NCBI GenBank assembly: GCA_033032865.1 | Contig: JAWHQI010000166.1 | Span: 1,240,001 to 1,304,000, forward strand | Origin: Dactylorhiza incarnata | Taxonomy: Eukaryota > Streptophyta > Magnoliopsida > Asparagales > Orchidaceae | DNA: 64,000 nucleotides | Direction: 5' to 3' | Made by a program: the position numbers and the translations under genes | The notes under the pieces: model-generated | What the model was told of the DNA's origin: nothing | Databases searched by the model: none | What the model saw: only the letters and a program-made list of their open reading frames with translations | In this document: positions 1 through 9,979 of the stretch, piece by piece | Layout: every line of letters starts with the position of its first letter | How positions within the stretch are numbered: position 1 is the first letter of the stretch

Positions 1-59
1 CTGCGTAACTGCGTCTTGAAAGCCCGGGAACATTGGGGAAGAGAAACCGCCAAAATTGA

Positions 60-412
60 TCATCTCGACGGGTCACGACCAAGGTCACGCCCGTGACCTA
101 GGGCGTGTCTTTACCGAGTCAGGAAACGGCGGGAAATGGCGCGATCTGGAGTTAATCAGGCAGTTGCGGGAGAGGTCACGCCCCTTGGTCACGCCCGTTA
201 CCAAGGACGTGTAAGCTGGAACGGCTCGGCGGCAGAAACTGCTTGTATTGAATGCTTGCGGGGCGAGTCACGCCCCAGGTCACACCCGTGACCCGGGGCG
301 TGTAATCATAAACCGACGTGGCAATGTCATCCGGGAGCTGAAGGTGGAGCACGGCCGTGACCATGGTCACGCCCCTAGGTCACGCCCGTGACCTGGGGCG
401 TGTACTGAGGAT
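60..412. repeat. Palindromic tandem repeat, about 97-bp period
   Basis: Four copies of a block built around GGTCACGCCCGTGACC followed by a GGGCGTG tail recur near positions 67, 170, 267 and 362. Each block can fold back on itself. The design resembles the GTCGTGCGC/GCGCACGAC hairpin blocks in the RT4 LTR at 62.2-62.6 kb, although the sequence differs. I infer that this is the upstream part of a truncated LTR whose remainder lies left of the window, but no LTR end is visible. Confidence 0.6.
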
Positions 413-420
413 TTTTGCAG

Positions 421-1405
421 ATTTGTTCTGGAATTTCCCCTGAACACGGCTGTGGGCTTGAATTTGCTATTAGCAGCCCCAGATTACCTGAAAACACAAA
501 ATATAGTAAATTAGATATATATTAAACTAAAATTATGTAAAAAGTAATTAATTACTACTAAAATACTTTATAAAAATAAATATAAATAATGCACTATCAT
601 GAAACCTCCTCTAAACGCACCCTGGAAATGCCTATAAATCTACAGGTGTACATCAATATGTATTTTTATCTCTTCTCATTCATATGATGAAAAGTGCTTC
701 ATTTAATGTTACAGGTTGTGACTTGTAGTTCTTAATGATTGTGAATGACATATATAATTTGCAAGATATGTGTTACAAATATTTTTGAGGCGCCACCTAT
801 GTATGGGTAGTAGTTAGGTCGTCACTTTGGGATTCAAGCTAAATCATAATACCGTCTATGAAAATCAAGTGATGCACATAAGTATTAAAATGCTAGTCGT
901 CATAACCCAAATATTGATCAATTTAATGTGTACTTGTTTTATCTATCGGTTAAAAGAATATAATACAAACTTTCTTGTATATTATGTTCTTCAATAGAAA
1001 CTATAAATATTAAGTATATGTACAATGTAATCATTTCACACATACTCATTTCATTATATATAACTGGAATAAACAAATATTTATATATTTATTATTAATC
1101 TATTTACTTAATATTATTCCATATTTTTTTACTTTTGAGAGATTGTTGGAATGTTTTGGTATTTATCATTTAATAAAAAAACTAAAAAAAATAATCATAT
1201 GACCATGTTTACTCATATACGATAATTAAATCTTTTTGTTTGATAAATGATTACTTTATTTTTATTTAATGATGGTAAGGTTTTATTTATTTAAAGTACG
1301 GTAATAACTAATATGTTTAGTATTTTATTTTTATATCTATAAACTAATATACAAAGATATCAATTTATGATCGACAAATGAATACGACCCGTCGGACTCT
1401 TCAAT
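421..1405. other. AT-rich DNA without recognisable genes
   Basis: This stretch is strongly A+T rich, has no ORF of note and no repeat that I could tie to the other elements. Nothing further can be supported. Confidence 0.6.
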
Positions 1406-1409
1406 ATTT

Positions 1410-1414
<5 letters not shown>

Positions 1415-1482
<68 letters not shown>
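1415..1482. repeat. (TA)n microsatellite
   Basis: An uninterrupted run of TA dinucleotides of roughly 68 bp. It forms the target flank of Helitron A, whose 3' end abuts it. ORFs reading through it as Tyr-Ile repeats are artefacts. Confidence 0.95.
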
Positions 1483-1483
<1 letters not shown>

Positions 1484-1484
<1 letters not shown>

Positions 1485-2291
1485 GAGTAACAGGCACGGG
1501 CCTCGCCCGCCCCCGCCGCGCCCCTGCGGGCTTCGCCCGCCCACGACCTTCATACAAAATTGAGCATTGGATGCACTCAGACATCTTATGTTCGTGTTGT
1601 AATCTTATATTTATATAATTATTAATTAATTTTTCTGATACAACATAGATTTTATTTGATAAATGATGTCAGCCCGGTTGAATTAAGGTAGTCTATATGA
1701 TTTACATGAGTTTAATTAATTCAATGAGACGATAAAAAATTATTGGATATATATATATATAAATGTTATAAAAACCCATTTATTTCAAGATTATATAAAA
1801 AAAACGTGGCTGATAATGACTCAAAAAGATGATGGTCTGTTGGATAAGAGGTGGTTCTTTCATTTAGCATGTCTGCAGTTCGATTCTCAGTGAGCCCTTT
1901 TATTTTTCTTTTTTATCCCTCTTTCACAAATTTAGTCCCACACCGTGAGTATAATGTATGTTTTTGGTATAAATTAAAGGAGCAGGACAAATTGATGTGA
2001 AATTAATTATAACGAGCAAGGATATACAACGGTCTAGCAGGGGTGGCATATATTTCTATCTGGCATGCTCCATTGGTGGCGCTGACTTTATTTAATATTT
2101 TATTTATTTATATTTTTAAAATAGGTATAGGATGACCCTAGTAGTAGGTTTAGGAGAACTATTAAAATGTGGAGAGAGAGAGTGAGATTTGATTGAGCTT
2201 GATCGGACGGCAGCAGAATTATGAAACCGTGATCAAACGGCTATTCTAATTTCGAAGCCATGAGATTATATTTCTTTTATAGTGGTTTAGA
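1484..2291 (-). mobile_element. Helitron A, non-autonomous
   Basis: On the minus strand the element would begin with TCTAAACCACTATAAAAG at 2291 and end with a GC-rich hairpin (CGGGCGAGGCCCG) a few bases before ACTCG at 1484. The flanks are A before TC and T after the terminal CTCG, as expected for Helitron insertion between A and T. There is no coding capacity. The 5' region shares a segment (around 2120-2290) with Helitron B (around 52800-52960). The terminal CTCG departs from the usual CTRR, which is why the call is not higher; Helitron G in this window has a textbook TCTATACTATG start with the same 3' end, which supports the family. Confidence 0.65.
1829..1900 (+). other. tRNA-like or SINE-like segment in Helitron A
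   Basis: A GTTGGATAAGAGG box is followed about 35 bp later by GCAGTTCGATTCTC, the spacing and B-box form of a tRNA-derived sequence, and then by a T-rich tail. A comparable segment with GAGTTCAAATCTC occurs at about 52664-52725 in Helitron B. I cannot fold a full cloverleaf, so it is not called a tRNA gene. Confidence 0.35.
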
Positions 2292-2559
2292 TATATATAT
2301 ATAACTAAAACTTTCTTAAATTTTACATAAAACTTCGATAGAGAGTTTACAAATGTTTATTAAAATTTATATAAAATGACGATATATCAAAATATTTATT
2401 AAATTAATGTTATGCATGTGAGGATTGTTGTGTGATGCTCGCGAGCGGGAACAGATGAACACAGACGGAAGTATCTCAGCTCGACGACACTCGCACTACT
2501 CGCATTTCCCGAGCGCACGACAAAATGAGGCAACAAACGTAGTTCCGTGCGCTCGAGGG

Positions 2560-2653
2560 ATTGCAATCGGCGTGAGCGTCGTCAAGCGGATGTACCGTCA
2601 TGGCCGGAGTACCATCGCGCGGGGCACGGGGGGCTCCCCGTGCACTGTCACTC

Positions 2654-2654
<1 letters not shown>
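2560..2654 (+). mobile_element. Helitron H, 3' end only
   Basis: On the plus strand a GC-rich segment with the hairpin GCACGGGGGGCTCCCCGTGC ends in CACTCG followed by T of a (TA)n tract, the same terminus as the other Helitrons here. The 5' end is not recognisable in the AT-rich DNA to the left. It faces the 3' end of Helitron C across the microsatellite at 2655-2694. Confidence 0.55.

Positions 2655-2694
<40 letters not shown>
2655..2694. repeat. (TA)n tract between two opposed Helitron ends
   Basis: A short GTGTA-(TA)n-GACACAC tract lies exactly between CTCG of Helitron H and CGAG, the reverse complement of CTCG, of Helitron C. Two elements thus end head to head in one microsatellite. Confidence 0.85.
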
Positions 2695-2695
<1 letters not shown>

Positions 2696-3013
2696 GAGTG
2701 ATAGTGCATGGGGGCCCCCGTGCCCCGCGTGACAGTCCTCTATGCGCACCCTGCTAGCTTCGCCCGCACCCGGCGGGGCTTCGCCCGCACCCGGCGGGGC
2801 TTCGTCCGCACCAGGCGGGCTTTGAGTGACAGTGCACGGAGCCCCTCATGCCCTGCGCGACAGTACCCTGCACGCCCACAACAGGATTTGCCCGCTCCCG
2901 GCACGCACGCAGTTATATATAAATTTTTTTCTTTTTGTAGAAATTTAAAAAAATAAAAAATTCTATATCTTAGGTTTAAAATTTTCAAAATATATTACGG
3001 AATTTTCTTTTAA

Positions 3014-3345
3014 AAAAACCAACGTCCCCCGCCCCGCCGTTTCCCTTCCTCGCCGCCGTCGCCGGAGCCACCGTCGGCCTGACCGGAGCCCATCGGTGAG
3101 GTCGCCGGACCCAGGCGAACCTGCCGGGGGTACTCTGGCGGTGCTCCGTCGGGGCCACCGCCGACGGTGGCCCTCATGGGATCTGGGCCTCACGGTCAAG
3201 TCCACCGCCGACAGTGGCCCTAACGAAGCGCCGCCAAAGCACCCCCCCGACAGGTTCGCCGCGGTCTGGCGACCTCGCCGGTGGGCTCCGGTCAGGCCGG
3301 CGGTGGCTCCGGCGGGGGGGGGGGGGGGGGGGGAAGGGAAACAGC
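3014..3345. other. GC-rich captured fragment in Helitron C
   Basis: A sharply GC-rich block with CCGCCGACGGTGGCCCTCATG and CCTGCCGGGG motifs sits in AT-rich surroundings. A related block with GGCAGGTTCGCCGG and CCACCGCCGTCG lies in Helitron G at about 50938-51075. This fits gene-fragment capture by Helitrons, but I do not recognise a source gene, and the overlapping ORFs look like composition artefacts. It ends in a G homopolymer at 3316-3334. Confidence 0.45.
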
Positions 3346-3479
3346 GGAGATAAGCTCGATGTACAGTGATTATCTTGCTTTCTGCGGGAGGATGAAGTTC
3401 ACGAAATCATTTTTTGGCTATTTGCAACCTGAATCAACCAACTTTTGGCTATTTGCAGTCCAGATCGTCATGATCCAAC

Positions 3480-4819
3480 TGTTGAAACCGATTTCTCGGC
3501 CTCTTGTGGAGCTCGGGGCCCTCACCGAAATGAGGGGCAGCTAGCCCTTATTGGTCCCTTGGAGAAGGTAGACTGAAGACTAGAAAGAAAACTAAGACCT
3601 TAGTCGCAGCGAGGAGGTCCGTCCACTAACCCGGAAGATCGTTGAGCGCTTCCCCTCCCAAGTCAAAGCTGAGACTCGGGCACCTTGGAGAGCTCTGGGA
3701 ATGCTAACCAAAGAAAGCCTGAGGAGAGAGAAGCTGAAGTGAAGTCCTCTCCAAAGGTGCCCTTGAGGTCTTATTTATAGGTTTTCTAGTCTGGCCTGCG
3801 AATAGCAGGATTCCGCCTTTTGTTTTTACTATCCGCACCCCAAATGGGTCTGCTAACAGCCAAACTCCGCTGTTTGGAGAGGCTAAGGGCAGACCACCAA
3901 GGGTAAAATGGTAACTTGGCCCTATCAACCTATGGGCAAGGAACTGCGAGAACCTTACTGGCGAAGCTCTCGCGGGCCTTCCCGCGAGCCCTGCTCGTAG
4001 TGCCTCCCCTAGGCGATCACCCTGCGAGGACCTCGCCGGCCAAATCTGGCGATACCTGCCGAGGTCCGATCTCGCGAGCCTTCCTGCGAGACCGCCTCTG
4101 GACTTCGTCGAGCTCAACACGCCTTTCGTCGATCGCAGGTCACCTCGCCGAACACGGATGAGGTTGACAAAATACAGAACGTCAAGTTATTCGCCGACCG
4201 CTGAGACGGGCGGTTCGTCGACCGCTGCTATATAACATATTTTGTTCGTCGGGCGTCGTCCGACGAATGCCGAGCTCCGTTCGACATTTGTCGAACGCAG
4301 AATTGAGCTCGCTGGACGCTGAGGCTCTAAACTCGCGAGCCCTCCTGCGGGATCACCTACTAACTTTGTCGCGCACTGGACACGTTTTGCTGAACACCTC
4401 TTTACTGAACAAAGGTCTTCTGCCAGCGGCCTGCGAGGCATTGGTTTGTTGGCCCTCGCTTGGCCCAGTCTTCTGAAAATATCTGCCGAGGTCTGGATCT
4501 CGCAACTCCTATTGCGAGACCGTCCTTTTGGCTTTAATGAGCATGGAACACTTCGTCGACTTCCGATGATTTCGCCGAACAGGGGTGAGCTCGACGAAGT
4601 CAGGAGAACTCGACGAAAATGGGAGAGTTCCTCCAACTGCCTGCGAGCGCTTGTCTCGCCGACCCTTCTCGCTCGCCTCTCAGCGAGCCCTTCGAGAGAG
4701 ACTTCTCCAAGGTCTCCCTCACGAGGTCTTTGGCCCTAAGGCCTGAAACCTCTTATTACTTCCATCCTGTTGCCTTCTTAAACCGGGCCCCTTCGCCTGG
4801 CGAATATCGGGGTTGTACA
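3480..4819 (-). repeat. RT1 3' LTR
   Basis: 1340 bp, the left copy and therefore the 3' LTR for this minus-strand element. It matches the right copy closely with scattered substitutions and small indels. It contains many GCGAG/CTCGC motifs and palindromic GTTCGTCGAC and GTTCGACATTTGTCGAACG stretches at about 4195-4305. Confidence 0.95.
3771..3780 (-). promoter_or_regulatory. LTR TATA box (3' LTR copy)
   Basis: CTATAAATAA on the minus strand, at the same place in the right LTR at 21385-21394 and in the RT3 LTR at 55511-55520. It is the likely core promoter of the retroelement transcript; in this 3' copy it would direct transcription outwards into Helitron C. Confidence 0.7.
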
Positions 4820-4836
4820 CAATCCCCGCTCTTCGC
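4820..4836 (-). other. RT1 polypurine tract
   Basis: On the minus strand GAAGAGCGGGGATTG lies directly next to the LTR start TGTACA. The RT2 tract (GTGCGGGGATTA) has the same GCGGGGATT core. It would prime plus-strand DNA synthesis. Confidence 0.75.
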
Positions 4837-4932
4837 GAGAATATTTATGCTCGCGAAGAAACATCCAACCCCTGGTATTCTCCAGCCCCTTGATGATCTG
4901 TCAGGAATCTTTGGTGGGGCCCACCCCGAGGG

Positions 4933-4941
4933 CTATAAATA
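4933..4941 (+). promoter_or_regulatory. TATA box of RT1 antisense gene 1
   Basis: CTATAAATA on the plus strand, about 80 bp before the ATG at 5017 and only about 115 bp from the end of the LTR. It points opposite to the LTR promoter. Identical boxes precede the other antisense genes in RT1 and RT2. Confidence 0.7.
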
Positions 4942-5016
4942 TCGTCCCGAGTCCTTAGTGGCGCGCACCGCCACTTCCTTTCCTATTCTTTTTCCCCGTA
5001 TTGTAGCTGCCTGGAG

Positions 5017-6190
5017 ATGCCTCTTTCCGAAGAAGCCGAGGCTCGCCTGAGGGCGGTGAGGGCCGGTGGGCTACCCTCCACGACCAGGGTCCCCTCCTGG
5101 ATGAACCGGCCGCCTCCCGCTCAATCGCCGAAGACCAAGAAGGTGAAGGCGGTTTGCCGAACCGGGGACGGATCCGTGCTGCTGGACTCCTCCCCAGATA
5201 ACCGTACCTATGAGAAGGTATGAGCTACCCCTCCAGCTTAAGTCAACAAGTTTGCCCGTGGGTCATACCTGCTCGCAGGATGCTTTGCCGAACGAGGATG
5301 CTGGCGAATCTGCTGGTGGGTCTCGCAAAAGTCCGCCGGTGGATACAAATCTTGCTGGGAAAAATGTCGCAGGTATGCCCTTAATCTCGCATGCCAGCCC
5401 TCCTTTTATCAACCAACTGACCTTCATTCCCTTCTTCTTACAGTCTCACCCCAGAAGTCCCCGGCTCGCCGGGCATCGCGGCCTCCGTCTCCTCCTTCTC
5501 CCGATAAGACTATAGATAGGCTAGGGTTCCAACTCCTGACGAGCGAGGAGACCGGCGGCTCTGTGCCGCCAAAGATCCCTCCAACCAATAGCGCAGCCTA
5601 CCCTCCTGGCCTGGGTAAATCTCTCTACCCCCACTACGGTAACCTCTTCCAGGGCCGCCCTGAGACTTCTCTCCCCCATCCGGGTAAGCGTTCTGACGGC
5701 CCCCTGCCCTGCGCGAGCTTAAGTGCGTTATCTGACCTTTCCGTAATACTTCGCAGAGAATAATGAAATTCCTCCTACCGATTCCGAGTTGGGAGACGAC
5801 GAGATGTCCCCCCTTCCTGACCAAGTGGAAGACTTCTTAGGTGATCCGCGAGATCCGGAGATGATGAAACAACGAGCCGCAGAGTTGCTGAGAAAACATG
5901 GTCGGATGCTGATGGACCTTAACATGCATGCGAGACGGGACAGAGAAGCCGGCGAGGACAGGCATGCCATTTTGATGGAAGAATGTGCGAGGCTCCGGGC
6001 CGCGAGACAACACGATCATGATGAGAACGTCACAACGTCGGAGGCGCATATAGCGAGAATGAGGGATTACGCCTTCCTCATTGATCGGGAGGGCCGCGCG
6101 GTCGAGAATTATTATAATTCTAGGGTACCGCCGCGTTCTGGGTCGCGAGGTGGGGGTAGGTGGAAATGGTTGCCCCACGACTCTCGCTAA
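5017..6190 (+). CDS. RT1 antisense gene 1, four exons, 322-residue reading frame
   Basis: The gene runs opposite to gag-pol. Reading GT-AG introns gives exons 5017-5217, 5279-5372, 5444-5683 and 5757-6190. Lengths 201, 94, 240 and 434 sum to 969, a multiple of three, and the joined frame is open from ATG to the TAA at 6188-6190. The splice sites read AAG/GTATGAG...CTCGCAG, CAG/GTATGCC...TTACAG and CGG/GTAAGCG...TTCGCAG. The product has a proline/serine-rich middle and an arginine- and glutamate-rich C-terminal part that looks helical or coiled-coil. It holds the same position as antisense gene B of RT2. I know no function; plant Tat elements are known to carry antisense ORFs here. The intact frame next to a ruined gag-pol is unusual. 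Exon borders are inferred from sequence, with no transcript evidence. Confidence 0.65.
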
Positions 6191-6512
6191 CTCTTAAGTT
6201 GTCGCAAACTATTATTACCTGTTAATGAGCGCTTTTATTTTAGACGATCTCGCAATGGTCTTCGACTTATATACTAGTTTTATCTCGTCTGATAATAATT
6301 ACTAGCTTTTTATTAGTTCTCGCTCGCTGCTAATATGTCCATTTCATTCTCACGTTTAGTGCTCGCGAGGACCCTCTGTTCTCGCTAAGTATATCTCGCG
6401 AAAATGTTGCTTGTACTAACCCCGCAGGTCTTTCTCGCCCGCGGCCGTGATGTGATGTTTTGGCTAATCGCGCCCACCGGCGCTTGGGCTTCTTCCCGCC
6501 ATTTTACTTTTG
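6191..6512. other. Spacer between RT1 antisense genes
   Basis: About 320 bp of moderately AT-rich DNA with scattered CTCGCGAG-type motifs like those of the LTR. It should hold the 3' end of antisense gene 1 and the upstream region of gene 2. I see no ORF. Confidence 0.5.
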
Positions 6513-6522
6513 CTATAAATAG
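6513..6522 (+). promoter_or_regulatory. TATA box of RT1 antisense gene 2
   Basis: CTATAAATAG on the plus strand about 115 bp before the ATG at 6636, with a pyrimidine-rich leader (CTTCTTCCTCCTCTGCTTC) between them. Confidence 0.7.
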
Positions 6523-6635
6523 GCGGTCATAACTGAGTCAACCACCGCATTTACTGTCAACCTTCTTCCTCCTCTGCTTCAGAGCTCTCGCTCCCTCCTG
6601 TTCTCGCTCTACTTCCTTTCTCGCAGGTTATTAAG

Positions 6636-8599
6636 ATGGGCGGCGATGCCAATGAGTCGGAGGGTCGGCGAAAGATTGCGAAGGCTTTCGCGGAGCACAC
6701 CTTCTATCACTGCAACCTGACCGACGAGGAATATTTCAGCGCGGTCGCCGACTACGTCACCCCTCCGTTCGAGGCACGTCATCCCAGCGAGAACGACGTG
6801 ATCAACGCCCCGCTTGTCGACGAGTTGGCCATCCCCACCTCTCATTTCGCGGTCGGCCTGCGTCTCCCCCTGTGGCCGGAAGTTCGCCAGGTAATGGTCG
6901 TTCTCGCTCGCTTCTTATTCTCTGCAGGTCAAGTCTCGCTCATTATGTAAACTAATCCTGATCTTCTCGCTGCTCGTCAGGTGCTCAAGCACTATGGCGT
7001 TGTTCCGGGCCAGCTCACCCCTAATGCCATGGCGGTGATCACAGACTTCGCCTGCTACCTTCGTGAGGAGCGCATCGAGTTCAGCCTCCCGGTCTTTCGG
7101 AAGCTATTCTCTTTTCGAGCCTTCAGGGACGGGACAACCTACTTCATGGGCTCGGGTCCTAAGGTTGACGAGACTGTCAACAAAGCCCACTTCTGGGCCC
7201 AGAAGTTCCTTCTCGTCAAGGGGAACTTCGGTAACATCCCGATCTCGCCGGTCCAACACGGCGAGACCACCTACCGGCCCACTGCCCTCGGAGGACACGA
7301 CGCCCTCCTCTATCAGTTCTTCTGCAAGAAGAACTTTGAGGTTGTCCATCTTCGCCACAACCTCGACAAGCTTCTTCCAGTGCTCGACGGGGAAAGTAAA
7401 GATCTCGCCCTATCACTATTAACTTCTTTCTCAGTAACCCCGTACTTATCGAAATTTCAACCCTTTTCTAGGCGAGCGGGATCTTCCCATCCATCCCCCC
7501 TACGCGAGCAATCGGAAAACCGACGCTACCCTGGCTCTCGCGACCATGGGGGCGGAGGCTTGCCGAGGCGCCGTCACTCCAGGTGAGCCCTCCTCTCGCA
7601 AGAGACCGGGGGCTTCTGGTAGCCATGCCGTTCCTCCAAAATCTCCGCCGAAGAAGAAGAGTAGAGCGGGGTCTCGCTCACCTCCTCGAAGGGAAAGGAG
7701 CCTCGCGAGGCCGCTTTCGATGAGTTCGATCTCACCGGCCTCTCCGCGGGGGGTGAGGACGACGAGCCCTGCCAGGAGGTTTCCAAAACCTCCGTCCTGC
7801 CCATCCCCGTCAACCATTACAACTTCGGCCTCGGCCAGAGGCGCCGGGATGAGACCGGCGAGCTCTTGGTAAACTGGAAACCAGAGACAAACTGGGTGGA
7901 CATCTCCACCATCCTTCCCTCCTGGGTGGAGAAGGAGACCGTTAGCGATCATGCCTTCGACCTCTCATTCGCCCTCTATGGGCGCGAGGACGCGGGGTCT
8001 TATAAAGACGAGACTGCGAGAACCCTCGCTTTCGAGAGCGCGAGGTCACAGTTGCGCTCTGCCGAGCTCGCCCATATGATGGGGAGGCGCTGCTTACAGC
8101 TGGAGCTTCAGAACGTGGAGCTCGCGAGGGCCAATCAGGAGCTCCTTGCCGAGAACACGCAGCTGAAGGAGAATCTACTTGCCGTAGAGGGCAGTCTGGT
8201 GAGCTACCTAGACCTTGTCACCCTCCTTTCCTTCGGCCATTTCGTTTCCCTAACTTGTCTTTCTTGCAGGATGCCGAGGCCGCCGGAAGAGCCGACGCTC
8301 GCATTCAGGGATTGGAGGGCGAGTTGGACGGGCTAAAAGCCCTGAACTGCGATCTTACCCGTGCCGTCGTTCCCCCTTCTCCCCGGCGTCTGAAGGAAGA
8401 GCGGCGAGCGCGAGACGAGGAGATCCGCTTGGAGTCTACTGAGTCGGCTCGCTACATCTTCCAGACGATGAAGGTGGCCGGCCTCCTAGCCGCCGACGCG
8501 GCCGACATGATTCTGGAGGATATCGTCCCAGAGCTCTTCATCCCGCTTCCGCCATTGAAGAGCAGTGATGACGAGGAAGGGTCCGCGAGCGATCCATGA
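6636..8599 (+). pseudogene. RT1 antisense gene 2, 'putative gypsy type transposon' domain, one frameshift
   Basis: Likely exons are 6636-6890, 6981-7395, 7472-8198 and 8270-8599, with GT-AG introns (CAG/GTAATGG, AAA/GTAAAGA, CTG/GTGAGCT). Exons 1 and 2 encode a domain with 'LWPEVRQ' joined to 'VLKHYGVVPGQLTPNAM' and 'FSLPVFRKLFSFRAF', which I recognise as the plant protein family named 'putative gypsy type transposon'. Exon 3 is basic and Pro/Ser rich, then becomes a Leu/Glu-rich coiled coil ('ELQNVELARANQELLAENTQ'). Exon 4 ends in an acidic tail 'SSDDEEGSASDP'. One base is missing or extra between about 7664 and 7718, so the frame breaks there; without it the product would be about 575 residues. 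It corresponds to antisense gene A of RT2. The molecular function is unknown to me. Confidence 0.65.
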
Positions 8600-9150
8600 G
8601 GCTTATAACTTTTGATTTTACTCTGTTTTGTTTGGGGTTGGCGAGATCGCCGCCTTATTTAAATCAAACTATGAAATGCATGGATGCCTATTTTTCGGCC
8701 TTGTGTTGTGTTCGCCCTTTTTGCTATATTGTTTTTTGTGTTGATAGCTCGTTCTCTCTTAGGTTATTCTCGTTACATAGGTCATTCTCGTGATGATCGT
8801 TCTCGCACCCTACGTTATCGGACGGATAGGAATAGGACATTTTTGGCTGCTCTGGCTTTTCGCCACTTGCCTTAGAATTATCTCCCTTTAGGTATGCACC
8901 TTCCTCTAAGTTTCGCAGGGTACTTTACTTCCCGGCGAGAGCTCGCCTCCTATCATGTGCCGACAACCTCTATGCCAAGCGCTGGATACCCCGTAGTGCT
9001 TAGGGTGGATTCTTGTCGCCCGCACACCATCGTGCGAAATCTTTATTTTTGCCGAGCGAGCAGGCTCGCCGAGCGAGAAGGCCCGGGTCAGTGCCGAAGA
9101 CTCGCCAACATGAGGCATATCATCCTGATCTCGTGAAGAACTTACCTCTT
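8600..9150. other. RT1 spacer after antisense gene 2
   Basis: This should hold the 3' untranslated part of antisense gene 2. Short GTTCTCGC-type motifs recur, but no gene or ordered repeat is visible before the tandem array begins. Confidence 0.5.
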
Positions 9151-9165
9151 CGCCACCTTCCCCAG

Positions 9166-9938
9166 TGATCAACTTGCATCCCCTGTCTAGTGAGAGCCCG
9201 GGAGCGGAGTGGACCTGATGCATTCTAGCATCGATAGTTGTCACCTTGCCAGCCTCTCCAGAGATCAACCTGAAACCCCCCGTCTAGCGAGAGCCTGGGA
9301 GCGGAATCGATCTGGGGCATTCCAGCACCAACACTTGTCACCTTGCCAGCCTCTCCAGAGATCAACCTGAAACCCCCCGTCTAGTAAGAGCCCGGGAGCG
9401 GAATCGATCACGGGCATTCCAGCACCAACATTTGTCACCTTGCCAGCCTCTCCAGAGATCAACCTGAAGCCCCCCGTTTAGTGAGAGCCCGGGAGCGGAA
9501 TCGATCTGGGGCATTCCAGCACCAACACTTGTCACCTTGCCATCCTCTCCAGAGATCAACCTGAAACCCCCCGTCTAGTGAGAGCCGGGGAGCGGAATCG
9601 ATCAGGGGCATTCCGGCACCAATATTTATCACCTTGCCAGCCTCTCTAGAGATCAACCTGAAATCCCCCGTCTAGTGAGAGCCCAGGAGCGGAATCGATC
9701 TGGGGCATTCCAGCACCAACACTTGTCACCTTGCCAGCCTCTCCAGAGATCAACCTGAAACCCCCCGTCTAGTGAGAGCCCGGGAGTGTAATCGATCTAG
9801 GGCATTCCAGCACCAACACTTGTCATCTTTCCAGCCTCTCCAGAGATCAACCTAAAACCCCCCGTCTAGTGAGAGCCCGGGAGCGGAATCGATCTGGGGC
9901 ATTCCAGTACCAACACTTGTCACCTTGCCAGCCCTCGT
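9166..9938. repeat. 97-bp tandem array, 8 copies
   Basis: Eight head-to-tail copies start with GATCAACCTGAAACCCCCCG near 9166, 9263, 9360, 9457, 9554, 9651, 9748 and 9845. The unit also holds GGAGCGGAATCGATCTGGGG and CACCTTGCCAGCCTCTCCAG. The first copy is the most divergent. It lies between the end of pol (9980) and antisense gene 2, the same place as the 102-bp array of RT2. The repeated short minus-strand ORFs in it are by-products of the period. Confidence 0.95.
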
Positions 9939-9979
9939 ATAACAGTTATAACTATTAAGTGAAGAAGTAAAATATACAA

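Noticed and set aside
1360..1584. ORFs on both strands across the (TA)n tract with Tyr-Ile repeats
   Set aside because: They are the translation of a dinucleotide repeat; the same happens at 2640, 19890, 24380, 25100, 50260 and 51720.
1829..1900. A tRNA gene
   Set aside because: Only box-like segments are seen; acceptor stem pairing and anticodon arm cannot be formed convincingly.
9166..9938. CRISPR-like array
   Set aside because: The whole 97-bp unit is repeated without unique spacers, and the DNA is plant nuclear.
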